A stretch of 64,000 nt of DNA from Streptomyces exfoliatus. Its GTDB lineage: Bacteria; Actinomycetota; Actinomycetes; Streptomycetales; Streptomycetaceae. Both the position numbers and the translations under genes were made by a program. The notes under the pieces are model-generated. The model ran no database searches and was not told where the DNA came from. It was given only the letters and a program-made list of their open reading frames with translations. Positions 7,642 through 15,176 of this stretch are shown here, in pieces (positions within the stretch are counted from its first letter, which is position 1; each line of letters starts with the position of its first letter). Location: contig NZ_JNZP01000002.1 of NCBI RefSeq assembly GCF_000725545.1, positions 62,001 through 126,000 of the forward strand, read 5' to 3'.

Positions 7642-8676
7642 GTGGCCGACACCGCCCGCCGCCCCGAGCCCCGCTACGGCAACCGGCCCACCATGAAGGA
7701 CGTCGCCGCGCGCGCGGGCGTCGGCCTGAAGACGGTGTCCCGGGTCGTCAACGGCGAGCCGGGAGTCACCCCGGACACCGAGCGCCGGGTCCAGGAGGCG
7801 ATCGAGATCCTCGGTTTCCGCCGCAACGACAGCGCGCGGGTCCTGCGCAAGGGCAGGACGGCGACCGTCGGCCTCGTCCTCGAGGATCTCGCCGACCCGT
7901 TCTACGGGCCGCTCAGCCGGGCCGTGGAGGAGGTCGCCCGAGCGCACGGGGCTCTGCTCATCAACGGCTCCAGCGCCGAGGACCCCGACCGGGAGCAGGA
8001 GTTGGCTCTCGCGCTGTGCGCGCGCCGGGTCGACGGTCTGATCGTCATTCCCTCCGGCGACGACCACCGGTACCTGGAGCCCGAGATGAGGGCGGGCGTC
8101 GCCACCGTCTTCGTCGACCGCCCCGCCGGTCTCATCGACGCCGACGCGGTCCTCACCGACAGCTTCGGCGGCGCCCGCGACGGCGTGGCCCATCTGATCG
8201 CCCACGGACACCGCCGCATCGGCTTCATCGGCGACCGCCCCCGTATCCACACCGCGGCGGAACGACTGCGCGGCTACCGGGCGGCGATGGAGGACGCGGG
8301 GCTGCCGGTCCGGGACGTCTGGGTCTCGCCGGGATCGACGGACCCGGAGCGGGTCCGCACCGCCGTACGGGAGATGCTGGCCGCGCCGGAGCCGGTGACG
8401 GCGCTGTTCGCGGGGAACAACCGGGTGCTCGTCACCGTGGTCCGGGCCCTCGCCGCGCACCCACGGCCGGTCGCCCTGGTCGGCTTCGACGACATCGAAC
8501 TGGCCGATCTGCTCGGCGTCACGGTCATCGCCCAGGACGCCGCCGCACTCGGGCGTACGGCAGCGGAGCGGCTGTTCCGGCGCCTCGACGGGGCCGACGA
8601 GGCGCCGGAGCGGGTGGTCCTCGGCACGACGCTCCTCGCCCGGGGTTCGGGCGAGATCCCGCCGCAGGCCGACTAG
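7642..8676 (+). CDS. LacI-family transcriptional regulator
   Basis: A 344-residue LacI/GalR repressor. The N-terminal HTH reads MKDVAARAGVGLKTVSRVVNGE, with the hinge helix RRNDSARVLRKG near residue 60, followed by a periplasmic-binding-like effector domain (GLVLEDLADPFYGPL; later VGFDDIELADLL). I place the start at GTG 7642 because GGAGG lies 11 bp upstream; an upstream ATG at 7573 is in frame but lies on the operator. It probably represses the divergent ROK kinase and itself when a sugar is absent. Its TAG stop codon overlaps the CTAG end of the MITE-like element that follows. Confidence 0.92.
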   Translation: MADTARRPEPRYGNRPTMKDVAARAGVGLKTVSRVVNGEPGVTPDTERRVQEAIEILGFRRNDSARVLRKGRTATVGLVLEDLADPFYGPLSRAVEEVARAHGALLINGSSAEDPDREQELALALCARRVDGLIVIPSGDDHRYLEPEMRAGVATVFVDRPAGLIDADAVLTDSFGGARDGVAHLIAHGHRRIGFIGDRPRIHTAAERLRGYRAAMEDAGLPVRDVWVSPGSTDPERVRTAVREMLAAPEPVTALFAGNNRVLVTVVRALAAHPRPVALVGFDDIELADLLGVTVIAQDAAALGRTAAERLFRRLDGADEAPERVVLGTTLLARGSGEIPPQAD

Positions 8677-8839
8677 GGCCCTGTCTTTGGGATCAGGCCG
8701 GATCAGGGAGCGGGGCCTGGTGCGCGTGATCGCAAGGCGGAGGAGGGAGGCCACGCGGAGCGTCGGGGACCGACGACAACGCGGCGAGCGCGCGTGCCAG
8801 GCCCCGCGAGCCCTGCGTGATCCGAAGGACAGGCCCTAG
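8673..8839. mobile_element. MITE-like non-coding element with long imperfect terminal inverted repeats
   Basis: The 167-bp segment begins CTAGGGCCCTGTCTTTGGGA and ends with the complement of CTAGGGCCTGTCCTTCGGAT. Similarity between the two arms continues inward for about 55 bp, including a shared GGGGCCTGG block. Both tips carry CTAG. It has no open frame and lies exactly between two convergent genes, using the LacI stop codon as its left end. Size, long inverted repeats and lack of coding capacity fit a MITE or REP-like element. From memory, sequences like its centre recur in Streptomyces genomes. The transposase family is not determined. Confidence 0.6.
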
Positions 8840-8855
8840 GCCCATCAGCCTCCGA

Positions 8856-10145
8856 CTACTCCGCGGAGGCGGTGAGGTCGCCTCGGCGCGGGGCGGCGAA
8901 GCGGTCCAGGGCGGCGCGGTTCATGCCGGTGAGCGCGTCGACCTCGGCGGTGTCGAGGGCGCCGCAGTCGATGCCGCGCAGCAGGTAGGAGCTGAGGGCC
9001 TTCGCGGTGGCGGGCTCGTCCATGACGTCGCCGCCCGCGTGGTTGGCGTAGGCGGAGAGGCGCTTGGCTGCGGCCTCGAAGCCCTCGCGGTAGAAGGCGA
9101 AGACGGCGGCGTACCGGGTGGGGATGTGGCCGGGGTGCATGTCCCAGCCCTGGTAGTAGGCGCGGGCGAGGGCGCGGCGGGTGAGGCCGTAGTGCAGGCG
9201 CCAGGCCTCGTGGACGTGCTCGGTGGAGCCGACCGGGAGGACGTTGGTGGAGCCGTCGGAGACGCGTACGCCGGTGCCGGCCGCGGCGACCTGCATGATC
9301 GCCTTGGCGTGGTCGGCGGCGGGGTGGTCGCTGGCCTGGTAGGCGGCGGAGACGCCGAGGCAGGCGCTGTAGTCGAAGGTGCCGTAGTGCAGTCCGGTGG
9401 CGCGGCCCTCGGCGGCGCCGATCATGCGGGCGACGGCGGCGGTGCCGTCGGCGGCGAGGATGGACTGGCTGGTCTCGATCTGGATCTCGAAACCGAGGCG
9501 GCCCGCGTCGAGCCCGTGGGCCTTCTCGAAAGCCTCCAGGAGACGGACGAAGGCGGAGACCTGCTCGGGGTAGGTGACCTTGGGGAGGGTGAGGACGAGG
9601 CCGTCGGGGAGGCCGCCGTTCTCCAGGAGGCCGGTGAGGAAGACGTCGGTGGTGCGGATGCCCCGGTCGCGTACGGCGGACTCCATGCACTTCATCCGGA
9701 TGCCCATGTACGGGGCGGCGGTACCGTCCCGGTAGGCCTCCGAGATCAGCCGCGCGGCGCGTGCGGCATCCTGGTCCTCGTCCTGGCCGGCGTAGCCGTC
9801 CTCGAAGTCGACACGAAGGTCCTCGATCGGCTCGCGTTCCAGCTTGGCGCGCACGCGGCCGTAGACGTCCTCGGCGAGGTCGTCGGCGAGCCCGAGGACG
9901 GCGGCGAAGGAGGCGGCGTCGGGGGCGTGCTCGTCCAGGGCGGCGAGGGCCTGGTCGCCCCAGGAGCGGATGGTGCCGGCCTCGAAGACGTTGCCGGGTA
10001 CGTAGACGGTGTGAACGGGCTGACGGGTCCCGGGGTCTCCCGGGTAGCGGCGGTCCAGTTCGGCGTCCACCGATGCGAGGGAGGCGCTGATGCCCTCGCT
10101 GACCGCGCCCGCGAGGCTCGTCGACACCTTCTCCTGCTGACCCAT
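8856..10145 (-). CDS. DUF6986 family protein (HpcH/HpaI aldolase/citrate lyase-like)
   Basis: A 429-residue TIM-barrel-like protein. It contains DLRVDFEDGYAGQDEDQD, LTLPKVTYPEQV, EIQIETSQSILAADG and HYGTFDYSACLGV, which match the acidic metal-binding and active-site strands of the CitE/malate-synthase-like fold (E/D-rich loops coordinating Mg). Family members are annotated as aldolase or citrate-lyase beta-like; the true reaction is not established. The ATG at 10145 follows a strong CAGGAGGATC ribosome site. A TTCCG-N5-CGGAA palindrome lies 17 bp upstream. Its stop is next to the MITE-like element. Confidence 0.8.
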   Translation of the reverse strand: MGQQEKVSTSLAGAVSEGISASLASVDAELDRRYPGDPGTRQPVHTVYVPGNVFEAGTIRSWGDQALAALDEHAPDAASFAAVLGLADDLAEDVYGRVRAKLEREPIEDLRVDFEDGYAGQDEDQDAARAARLISEAYRDGTAAPYMGIRMKCMESAVRDRGIRTTDVFLTGLLENGGLPDGLVLTLPKVTYPEQVSAFVRLLEAFEKAHGLDAGRLGFEIQIETSQSILAADGTAAVARMIGAAEGRATGLHYGTFDYSACLGVSAAYQASDHPAADHAKAIMQVAAAGTGVRVSDGSTNVLPVGSTEHVHEAWRLHYGLTRRALARAYYQGWDMHPGHIPTRYAAVFAFYREGFEAAAKRLSAYANHAGGDVMDEPATAKALSSYLLRGIDCGALDTAEVDALTGMNRAALDRFAAPRRGDLTASAE

Positions 10146-10161
10146 CCCAGATCCTCCTGTT

Positions 10162-10176
10162 TTCCGCTGCACGGAA
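10162..10176. promoter_or_regulatory. TTCCG-N5-CGGAA palindrome upstream of the DUF6986 gene
   Basis: TTCCGCTGCACGGAA is a 5-5-5 inverted repeat just upstream of the ribosome site of the gene starting at 10145. TTCCG/CGGAA arms are the pattern used by several IclR-type regulators in actinobacteria. No IclR gene is in the window, so the regulator is unknown. Confidence 0.4.
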
Positions 10177-10240
10177 TCAACAATCCGTATGGCGAAGTTA
10201 GTAGGCCGTCGGGACCTGAGTCAATGGTTGTCCGAAACGG

Positions 10241-10279
10241 CCGGGGGCCGCACGGTGAGAGTCACCGTGCGGCCCCCGG
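10241..10279 (-). terminator. Strong hairpin downstream of etfA
   Basis: A perfect 18-bp stem (10241-10258 with 10262-10279) and a 3-base loop lie 19 bp after the etfA stop. The stem begins CCGGGGGCCGCACGGTGA. It has no long U tract, as is common for actinobacterial terminators. Confidence 0.7.
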
Positions 10280-10297
10280 GCCCGACAGAACCGCAGG

Positions 10298-11260
10298 TCA
10301 GCCCTTGCGGGCCTTGACCTCGTCGGTCAGCTGCGGGACGACGTCGAAGAGGTCGCCCACCACGCCGTAGTCGACGAGGTCGAAGATCGGCGCCTCGGCG
10401 TCCTTGTTGATCGCGACGATCGTCTTCGAGGTCTGCATGCCCGCGCGGTGCTGGATCGCGCCGGAGATGCCGGACGCGATGTACAGCTGCGGCGAGACCG
10501 ACTTGCCGGTCTGGCCGACCTGGTTGGAGTGCGGGTACCAGCCGGCGTCGACGGCGGCGCGCGAGGCGCCGACGGCCGCACCGAGGGAGTCGGCGAGCGC
10601 CTCGATGATCGCGAAGTTCTCGGCGCCGTTGACGCCACGGCCGCCGGAGACCACGATCGCGGCCTCGGTCAGCTCGGGGCGGCCGGTGGACTCGCGCGGG
10701 GTGCGGGAGACGACCTTGGTGCCGTGCGCCTTCTCCGAGAAGGAGACGGCGAGCGCCTCGACGGTGCCGGCGGCCGGGGCGGCCTCGACGGGGGCCGAGT
10801 TCGGCTTGACCGTGATGACCGGAGTGCCCTTGGAGACGCGGGACTTGGTGGTGAAGGAGGCGGCGAACGCGGACTGCGTCGCGACCGGGCCCTCGTCACC
10901 GGCCTCCAGGTCGATGGCGTCGGTGATGATGCCGGAGCCGATGCGGACCGCCAGGCGGGCGGCGATCTCCTTGCCCTCGGCGGAGGACGGGACGAGCACG
11001 GCGGCCGGGGACACGACGTCGTACGCGGCCTGCAGGGCCTCCACCTTCGGGACGACGAGGTAGTCGGCGAACTCGGCGGCGTCGGCGGTGAGGACCTTCA
11101 CCGCGCCGTGCTCGGCGAGCGCGGCGGCGGTGTCGGCGGCGCCGTTGCCGAGCGCGACGGCGACCGGGTCGCCGAGGCGGCGGGCGAGGGTCAGCAGCTC
11201 CAGGGTGGGCTTGCGGACGGCTCCGTCGACGTGGTCGACGTAGACGAGAATCTCAGCCAT
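10298..11260 (-). CDS. etfA: Electron transfer flavoprotein alpha subunit
   Basis: A 320-residue EtfA (FixB). The N-terminal half ([17 protein letters not shown]) is the usual alpha/beta domain. The C-terminal FAD domain shows VSGGRGV near residue 200 and [20 protein letters not shown] followed by [17 protein letters not shown], the hallmark FAD/AMP-binding segment. EtfAB accepts electrons from acyl-CoA and other dehydrogenases and passes them to the quinone pool through ETF-quinone oxidoreductase. It lies 57 bp downstream of etfB in the same direction and has its own GGAG site, so the pair is an operon. A strong hairpin follows the stop. Confidence 0.97.
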   Translation of the reverse strand: MAEILVYVDHVDGAVRKPTLELLTLARRLGDPVAVALGNGAADTAAALAEHGAVKVLTADAAEFADYLVVPKVEALQAAYDVVSPAAVLVPSSAEGKEIAARLAVRIGSGIITDAIDLEAGDEGPVATQSAFAASFTTKSRVSKGTPVITVKPNSAPVEAAPAAGTVEALAVSFSEKAHGTKVVSRTPRESTGRPELTEAAIVVSGGRGVNGAENFAIIEALADSLGAAVGASRAAVDAGWYPHSNQVGQTGKSVSPQLYIASGISGAIQHRAGMQTSKTIVAINKDAEAPIFDLVDYGVVGDLFDVVPQLTDEVKARKG

Positions 11261-11317
11261 GGGACTTCAATCTCCTGCGAACGAAAGGGGCAGCGGTCGG
11301 TGAGGCTCGCGCGAGCC

Positions 11318-12103
11318 CTAGATGAACTTCTGGCTCGCGAGGAACTCGGCCAGCTGCTTGCCGCCCTCGCCCTCGTCCTTGACGATCGTGCCGGCCGTGC
11401 GGGCCGGACGCTCCGCCGCCGAGTCGACCGCGGTCCAGGCGCCCTCGAGACCCACTTCCTCGGCCTCGATGTCGAGGTCCTCGAGGTCCAGGGACTGCAC
11501 CGGCTTCTTCTTGGCGGCCATGATGCCCTTGAAGGACGGGTAGCGCGCCTCGCCCGACTGGTCGGTCACCGACACGACGGCCGGGAGGGAGGCCTCCAGC
11601 TGCTCGGAGGCGGCGTCGCCGTCACGGCGGCCGGTGACGGTGCCGTCCTCGACCTTGACCTCGGAGAGCAGGGTGACCTGCGGGACGCCCAGACGCTCGG
11701 CGAGGATCGCCGGGAGGACACCCATGGTGCCGTCGGTGGAGGCCATACCGGCGATGACGAGGTCGTAGCCGGTCTTCTCGATCGCCTTGGCGAGCACCAG
11801 GGAGGTGCCCATGACGTCGGTGCCGTGCAGGTCGTCGTCCTCGACGTGGACGGCCTTGTCGGCGCCCATCGAGAGCGCCTTGCGCAGCGCGTCCTTGGCG
11901 TCCTCGGGGCCGACCGTGAGCACGGTGACCTCGGCGTCGTCGGCTTCCTCGGCGATCTGCAGGGCCTGCTCGACCGCGTACTCGTCGAGCTCCGAAAGCA
12001 GGCCGTCGACGTCGTCACGGTCGACCGTGAGGTCGTCCGCGAACTTGCGGTCTCCGGTCGCGTCGGGCACGTACTTCACACAGACAACGATCCTCAAGCT
12101 CAC
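11318..12103 (-). CDS. etfB: Electron transfer flavoprotein beta subunit
   Basis: A 261-residue EtfB (FixA). It begins MSLRIVVCVKYVPD, has the VTVLTVGPEDAKDALRKALSMGADKAVHV block, and carries the conserved GMASTDGTMGVLPAILAERLG segment of the beta-subunit signature. It forms the heterodimer with EtfA and contributes to the electron-entry face. It is the first gene of the etfBA operon. Upstream are two TTAC/GTAA-type inverted repeats and a hairpin, so it is probably controlled by a fatty-acid-responsive TetR regulator encoded elsewhere (inference). Confidence 0.97.
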   Translation of the reverse strand: MSLRIVVCVKYVPDATGDRKFADDLTVDRDDVDGLLSELDEYAVEQALQIAEEADDAEVTVLTVGPEDAKDALRKALSMGADKAVHVEDDDLHGTDVMGTSLVLAKAIEKTGYDLVIAGMASTDGTMGVLPAILAERLGVPQVTLLSEVKVEDGTVTGRRDGDAASEQLEASLPAVVSVTDQSGEARYPSFKGIMAAKKKPVQSLDLEDLDIEAEEVGLEGAWTAVDSAAERPARTAGTIVKDEGEGGKQLAEFLASQKFI

Positions 12104-12179
12104 GCCGGCTCTCCTACTGCATCGTCATAACTGGGCTGCCTTGTTGCTCGCAGCATAGGCGCCTGAAGGGCGGGTTTCC

Positions 12180-12204
12180 GGTCGGGGCGCCGGACGCCCC
12201 GACC
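12180..12204 (-). terminator. 10-bp stem hairpin between flavin reductase and etfB
   Basis: GGTCGGGGCG (12180-12189) pairs perfectly with CGCCCCGACC (12195-12204) around a 5-base loop. It lies 77 bp upstream of etfB. It could terminate the upstream flavin reductase transcript, or sit in the etfB leader if that promoter is the TTAC/GTAA site at 12211-12244. No U-run follows. Confidence 0.45.
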
Positions 12205-12210
12205 CGAATA

Positions 12211-12244
12211 TTACTCGTCAGTACACCCAGTTTGTTACCAGTAA
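12211..12244. promoter_or_regulatory. Candidate TetR-type operators upstream of etfB
   Basis: Two adjacent elements share TTAC/GTAA arms: TTACTCGTCAGTA at 12211-12223 and TTACCAGTAA (perfect palindrome) at 12235-12244. TTACT...AGTAA motifs are used by TetR-family regulators of fatty acid breakdown in actinobacteria, which fits a control point for electron transfer flavoprotein. No regulator gene is linked. Confidence 0.45.
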
Positions 12245-12302
12245 GCAAGCGCTCAGGAATGTGATCTGGCCAACGCGCGAGGTGGGGCGCGTACGGGAAC
12301 TC

Positions 12303-12833
12303 TCAGTCGCGCAGCGCGTTGAAGCGCCCGTGGTGGTAGAGGAGCGGCCGGCCCGCTCCGTCAGGGTCCCCCGCGACCGCCTGCGCGATCACGATCCGGT
12401 GGTCGCCGGCGGGAACACGGGCCACCACCCGGCAGACCAGCCACGCGAGGACGCCGTCGAGCACGGGCACCCCCTCGGGGCCCACGCTCCAGCGGGTCCC
12501 CTCGCCGAAGCGGTCGGCGCCGCTGCGCGCGAAGGTGGCCGCGAGCTGCTGCTGGTGCTCGCCGAGTATGTGCACGCCGATGTGTTCGGCCTCGGCGAGC
12601 ACGGGCCAGCTGGAGGACGTCGTACCCACCCCGAAGGAGATCAGCGGCGGGTCCGCGGCGACGGAGTTGAGCGAGGTCGCGGTGAAGCCGACGGGACGCT
12701 CGCCGTGCGCGGTGACGACCGCGACACCGGCCGCGTGCCGGCGGAAGACGGAACGGAGCAGGTCGGGAGAGGCCTGTCGGGGTGCGCCGATCGTGGGAAC
12801 GGGACCGGGTCGGAGGTCCGGCGAAGCCGTCAT
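12303..12833 (-). CDS. Flavin reductase family protein (FMN-binding, HpaC-like)
   Basis: A 176-residue flavin reductase of the split-barrel family. Key stretches are FRRHAAGVAVVTAHGERPVGFTATS, DPPLISFGVGTTSSSWP, HILGEHQQQLAATFA and the C-terminal LLYHHGRF. Such proteins use NAD(P)H to supply reduced FMN or FAD to two-component monooxygenases. The ATG at 12833 with an AAGGA site fits the family start; the open frame to 12926 does not. A candidate 26-codon leader peptide ends 46 bp upstream. No monooxygenase partner is adjacent. Confidence 0.88.
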   Translation of the reverse strand: MTASPDLRPGPVPTIGAPRQASPDLLRSVFRRHAAGVAVVTAHGERPVGFTATSLNSVAADPPLISFGVGTTSSSWPVLAEAEHIGVHILGEHQQQLAATFARSGADRFGEGTRWSVGPEGVPVLDGVLAWLVCRVVARVPAGDHRIVIAQAVAGDPDGAGRPLLYHHGRFNALRD

Positions 12834-12879
12834 GGAGTTGTCCTTCTGCGAGGGCGGCATGGGAGAGGTCCGGGGATCG

Positions 12880-12960
12880 TCAGACGCCCGGACAGCGCGC
12901 GCTCGCGTTGCGGGCCAGGTCCACATGGGTCCGGCCGTAGAGAAGGAGTTCTGGGGGCAC
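12880..12960 (-). CDS. Candidate leader peptide upstream of flavin reductase
   Basis: A 26-codon frame starting at GTG 12960 ends in GRTHVDLARNASARCPGV. An R-x-HVDL-x-R-x-S-A-x-C pattern marks the short upstream reading frames that precede sulfur-metabolism genes in many Streptomyces, thought to act as cysteine-sensing attenuators. The ribosome site is weak (GCGGA touching the start), and an internal GTG before DLAR is an alternative. The position 46 bp before the reductase ATG is what such a leader requires. If real, it suggests the reductase is linked to sulfur-source use. Confidence 0.5.
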   Translation of the reverse strand: MPPELLLYGRTHVDLARNASARCPGV

Positions 12961-13030
12961 TCCGCAAGGGTGACGATCGTTGCCGCGTGCAGTCAAGTGC
13001 GTACCGGGATGTGGGAGGTGTGTCACGGCG

Positions 13031-13342
13031 TCAGACGGCCCGCCCCAGGGCGGCGATGACGTCGGCCCTGCGGGGCTGCCCCGCGGCCCTGCGGACGACG
13101 CGGCCCGCCCGGTCGAGGACCAGGACGGTGGGGGTGCGCTCGACGCCCAGGGCGCGTACGAGGTCGAGCCGCTCCTCGGCGTCGATCTCCACGTGCCCCA
13201 CACCGGGCACCATCGCGGCCACCTCGGCCAGGGTGCGGCGGGTGGCCCGGCAGGGCTGGCAGAAGGCGGTGGAGAACTGGACGAGGGTGGCCCGCTCCCC
13301 CAGTTCGGCGCCGAGCGCCTCCGGCCCTAGCACCTCGGTCAT
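13031..13342 (-). CDS. Thioredoxin family protein
   Basis: A 103-residue thioredoxin-fold protein. The active site reads FSTAFCQPCRATR (CQPC instead of the classical CGPC), with the cis-Pro loop at ERTPTVLVLDRAG. No signal peptide is visible, so it is probably cytosolic. It would catalyse dithiol-disulfide exchange. The ATG at 13342 fits family length; the frame extends 16 codons upstream. It is divergent from the acyltransferase at 13592, about 250 bp away, and lies upstream of the flavin reductase/leader peptide pair on the same strand, which would fit a thiol or sulfur theme. Confidence 0.88.
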   Translation of the reverse strand: MTEVLGPEALGAELGERATLVQFSTAFCQPCRATRRTLAEVAAMVPGVGHVEIDAEERLDLVRALGVERTPTVLVLDRAGRVVRRAAGQPRRADVIAALGRAV

Positions 13343-13591
13343 GCGTTCCCCCTTCGCGGTCGGTCTGTCAGCCTGTCGGTATATCGGCATGTCATCCGGT
13401 GCAGCGTCGCACGGGAGCGTTCGATTCCCGCCACGGGCACCGCGAGTGACGAGAATCTCCCTGTACGAAGCCGCCTGGACTGGTCACGGCGCCCCACATG
13501 GGGCACGATCTGCCCAAAGCCGAAAACCTACGGCCGCGTAACTTCGCCGGGAGACCCCTCCCCCGGCACACGAAGAAGAGGTTCCTCTCCG

Positions 13592-14314
13592 ATGGCAGAA
13601 CTCGTCTATCGACCGGTCGTCGGCGCCGCGCTCACCCTGTTCAAGGCGCTCGACCTGAAGATCGACACCCAGGGTTCCGAGAACATCCCGCGGACGGGAG
13701 GGGCTGTGCTGGTGAGCAACCACATCAGCTACCTCGATTTCATCTTCACGGGTCTCGCGGCGCTGCCCCAGAAGCGTCTCGTGCGCTTCATGGCGAAGGA
13801 CTCCGTCTTCCGGCACAAGGTCTCGGGGCCGCTCATGCGCGGCATGAAGCACATCCCCGTCGACCGCTCGCAGGGTGAGCACGCCTACCAGCACGCGCTG
13901 GAGTCGCTGCGGGCCGGCGAGATCATCGGCGTCTTCCCCGAGGCGACCATCTCCCAGTCCTTCACCCTCAAGAGCTTCAAGACGGGTGCGGCGCGACTGG
14001 CGCAGGAGGCGGGCGTCCCGCTGATCCCGATGGCACTGTGGGGCACCCAGCGGGTGTGGACGAAGGGGCGTCCGCGGAACTTCAAGCGCAGCCACATCCC
14101 CGTGACGATCCGCGTCGGCGAGCCCATGGAGGCCCCCTCCGACCAGTACGCGGGCGCGATCACGCGGCGGCTGCGCGAGCGCGTCCAGGAGCTCCTGGAG
14201 GCCGCGCAGCGCGCCTACCCGGTCCGCCCCAAGGACGCGAGCGACACGTGGTGGGTGCCCGCGCACCTCGGCGGTACGGCTCCGACCCCGGCCCAGGTCA
14301 AGGAAGCCGGCTGA
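13592..14314 (+). CDS. 1-acyl-sn-glycerol-3-phosphate acyltransferase (PlsC-like)
   Basis: A 240-residue membrane-associated acyltransferase. The catalytic HX4D box is SNHISYLDFIF near residue 48, and the acceptor-phosphate motif is GVFPEATIS near residue 113. The following GAARLAQEAGVPLIPMALWG is also typical. It would transfer an acyl chain to lysophosphatidic acid or a related acceptor in phospholipid synthesis. The first 25 residues (VYRPVVGAALTLFKAL) could anchor it to the membrane. Actinobacteria have several such paralogues, so the exact acceptor is uncertain. Confidence 0.92.
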   Translation: MAELVYRPVVGAALTLFKALDLKIDTQGSENIPRTGGAVLVSNHISYLDFIFTGLAALPQKRLVRFMAKDSVFRHKVSGPLMRGMKHIPVDRSQGEHAYQHALESLRAGEIIGVFPEATISQSFTLKSFKTGAARLAQEAGVPLIPMALWGTQRVWTKGRPRNFKRSHIPVTIRVGEPMEAPSDQYAGAITRRLRERVQELLEAAQRAYPVRPKDASDTWWVPAHLGGTAPTPAQVKEAG

Positions 14315-14323
14315 CGGACAGCG

Positions 14324-15016
14324 CTATCGCGGGTCCCGGATCGTGATCCGGGACCCGGGGCTGAGCTTCTCCAGCGACTCGGCGAGCTCGCCGCCCGCCG
14401 CGAGCAGCTCGTCCCTGGTCATGGGGGCGAGCGACTCGAGGAGGAAGACCGCGTCGACGGTGTCGTCGTCGATGCGGGTGCGAGGGCCCTGGCGCCAGTT
14501 CCACCGCCGGCAGGTGACCCCCTCCTCGTCGCACCAGACGATCTCCCCGGGCTCGGGGTGCTCCACCGTCTCCACGCCGCCCGCCATGGTGACGAAGGGC
14601 TCCTCGCCGGTGGCCCTGATCAGGCTCATGCCGCCCCGGATCCGTCCCAGGTCCTCGCCGCCGACCGGGATGAGATGAACGACGCTGACCGCGTTGTAGG
14701 CGTCGACGAGCCGGTTGACGCGGGGCAGTCCGCCGTCCGCAAGCGCCCGCCTGGCGAGCGCCTCGGCGGAGTTGCGGGTACGGGAGGGCTTGGCGCCGAA
14801 CGCGGTGTACGCGGCGCGCCAGGCGGCGATGTGCGGGTCCTGGTCCGGAGTGCGGCCGTCGAGGCGCTCGGCGAGCCGGCGCGCGGCCTCGTCCAGGAGC
14901 GCCGAGCTCGCTGCGTCGCTGGGTCCGTTGACCAGTCCGTGCGCCTCGACGACCAGGGCGGTGAAGCCGGGTACGAGGGTGCGCACCTCGTCGGAGACGG
15001 TGAGCGTGAGAGTCAT
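14324..15016 (-). CDS. B3/B4 (PheRS-like) domain protein
   Basis: A 230-residue protein with a single B3/4 domain, the fold found in the editing region of phenylalanyl-tRNA synthetase beta chains. Visible family features are AAYTAFGAKPSRTRNSAEAL, NRLVDAYNAVSVVHLIPVG and GEIVWCDEEGVTCRRWNWRQG. Stand-alone members are proposed to hydrolyse mischarged aminoacyl-tRNA or to bind nucleotides, but this is not proven. Its stop is 9 bp from the convergent acyltransferase stop. The ATG at 15016 has only a weak upstream purine run. Confidence 0.8.
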   Translation of the reverse strand: MTLTLTVSDEVRTLVPGFTALVVEAHGLVNGPSDAASSALLDEAARRLAERLDGRTPDQDPHIAAWRAAYTAFGAKPSRTRNSAEALARRALADGGLPRVNRLVDAYNAVSVVHLIPVGGEDLGRIRGGMSLIRATGEEPFVTMAGGVETVEHPEPGEIVWCDEEGVTCRRWNWRQGPRTRIDDDTVDAVFLLESLAPMTRDELLAAGGELAESLEKLSPGSRITIRDPR

Positions 15017-15069
15017 GTGGTCCAGTGTAGGGCACTGGATAATTCACTTCATTGGACTTTCGGCCGTAC

Positions 15070-15111
15070 CGGGCTCCATGAGAAGACCCGTAACGGGCTC
15101 CATAAGAAGAC
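15070..15111. repeat. Two-copy 24-bp-period direct repeat
   Basis: CGGGCTCCATGAGAAGAC (15070-15087) recurs at 15094-15111 with one change (CGGGCTCCATAAGAAGAC). It sits in the promoter-side gap of the B3/4 gene and next to the terminator of the aldolase gene. No function is evident. Confidence 0.5.
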
Positions 15112-15120
15112 GAAGACGAG

Positions 15121-15159
15121 AACGGCCGGACGGGAGTCGATGACTTCCGTCCGGCCGTT
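15121..15159 (-). terminator. Terminator hairpin of the DUF6421-SDR-threonine aldolase operon
   Basis: AACGGCCGGACGG (15121-15133) pairs perfectly with CCGTCCGGCCGTT (15147-15159), and the inner bases pair almost completely. It begins 17 bp after the aldolase stop. In the transcribed direction it is followed by CTCGTCTTCGTCTTCTT, a moderately U-rich tail. Confidence 0.75.
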
Positions 15160-15176
15160 CCTTCGTGCGGCACGTG

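Noticed and set aside
15070..15111. Attachment site or insertion sequence end
   Set aside because: It is a two-copy direct repeat only, with no integrase, tRNA or transposase nearby.
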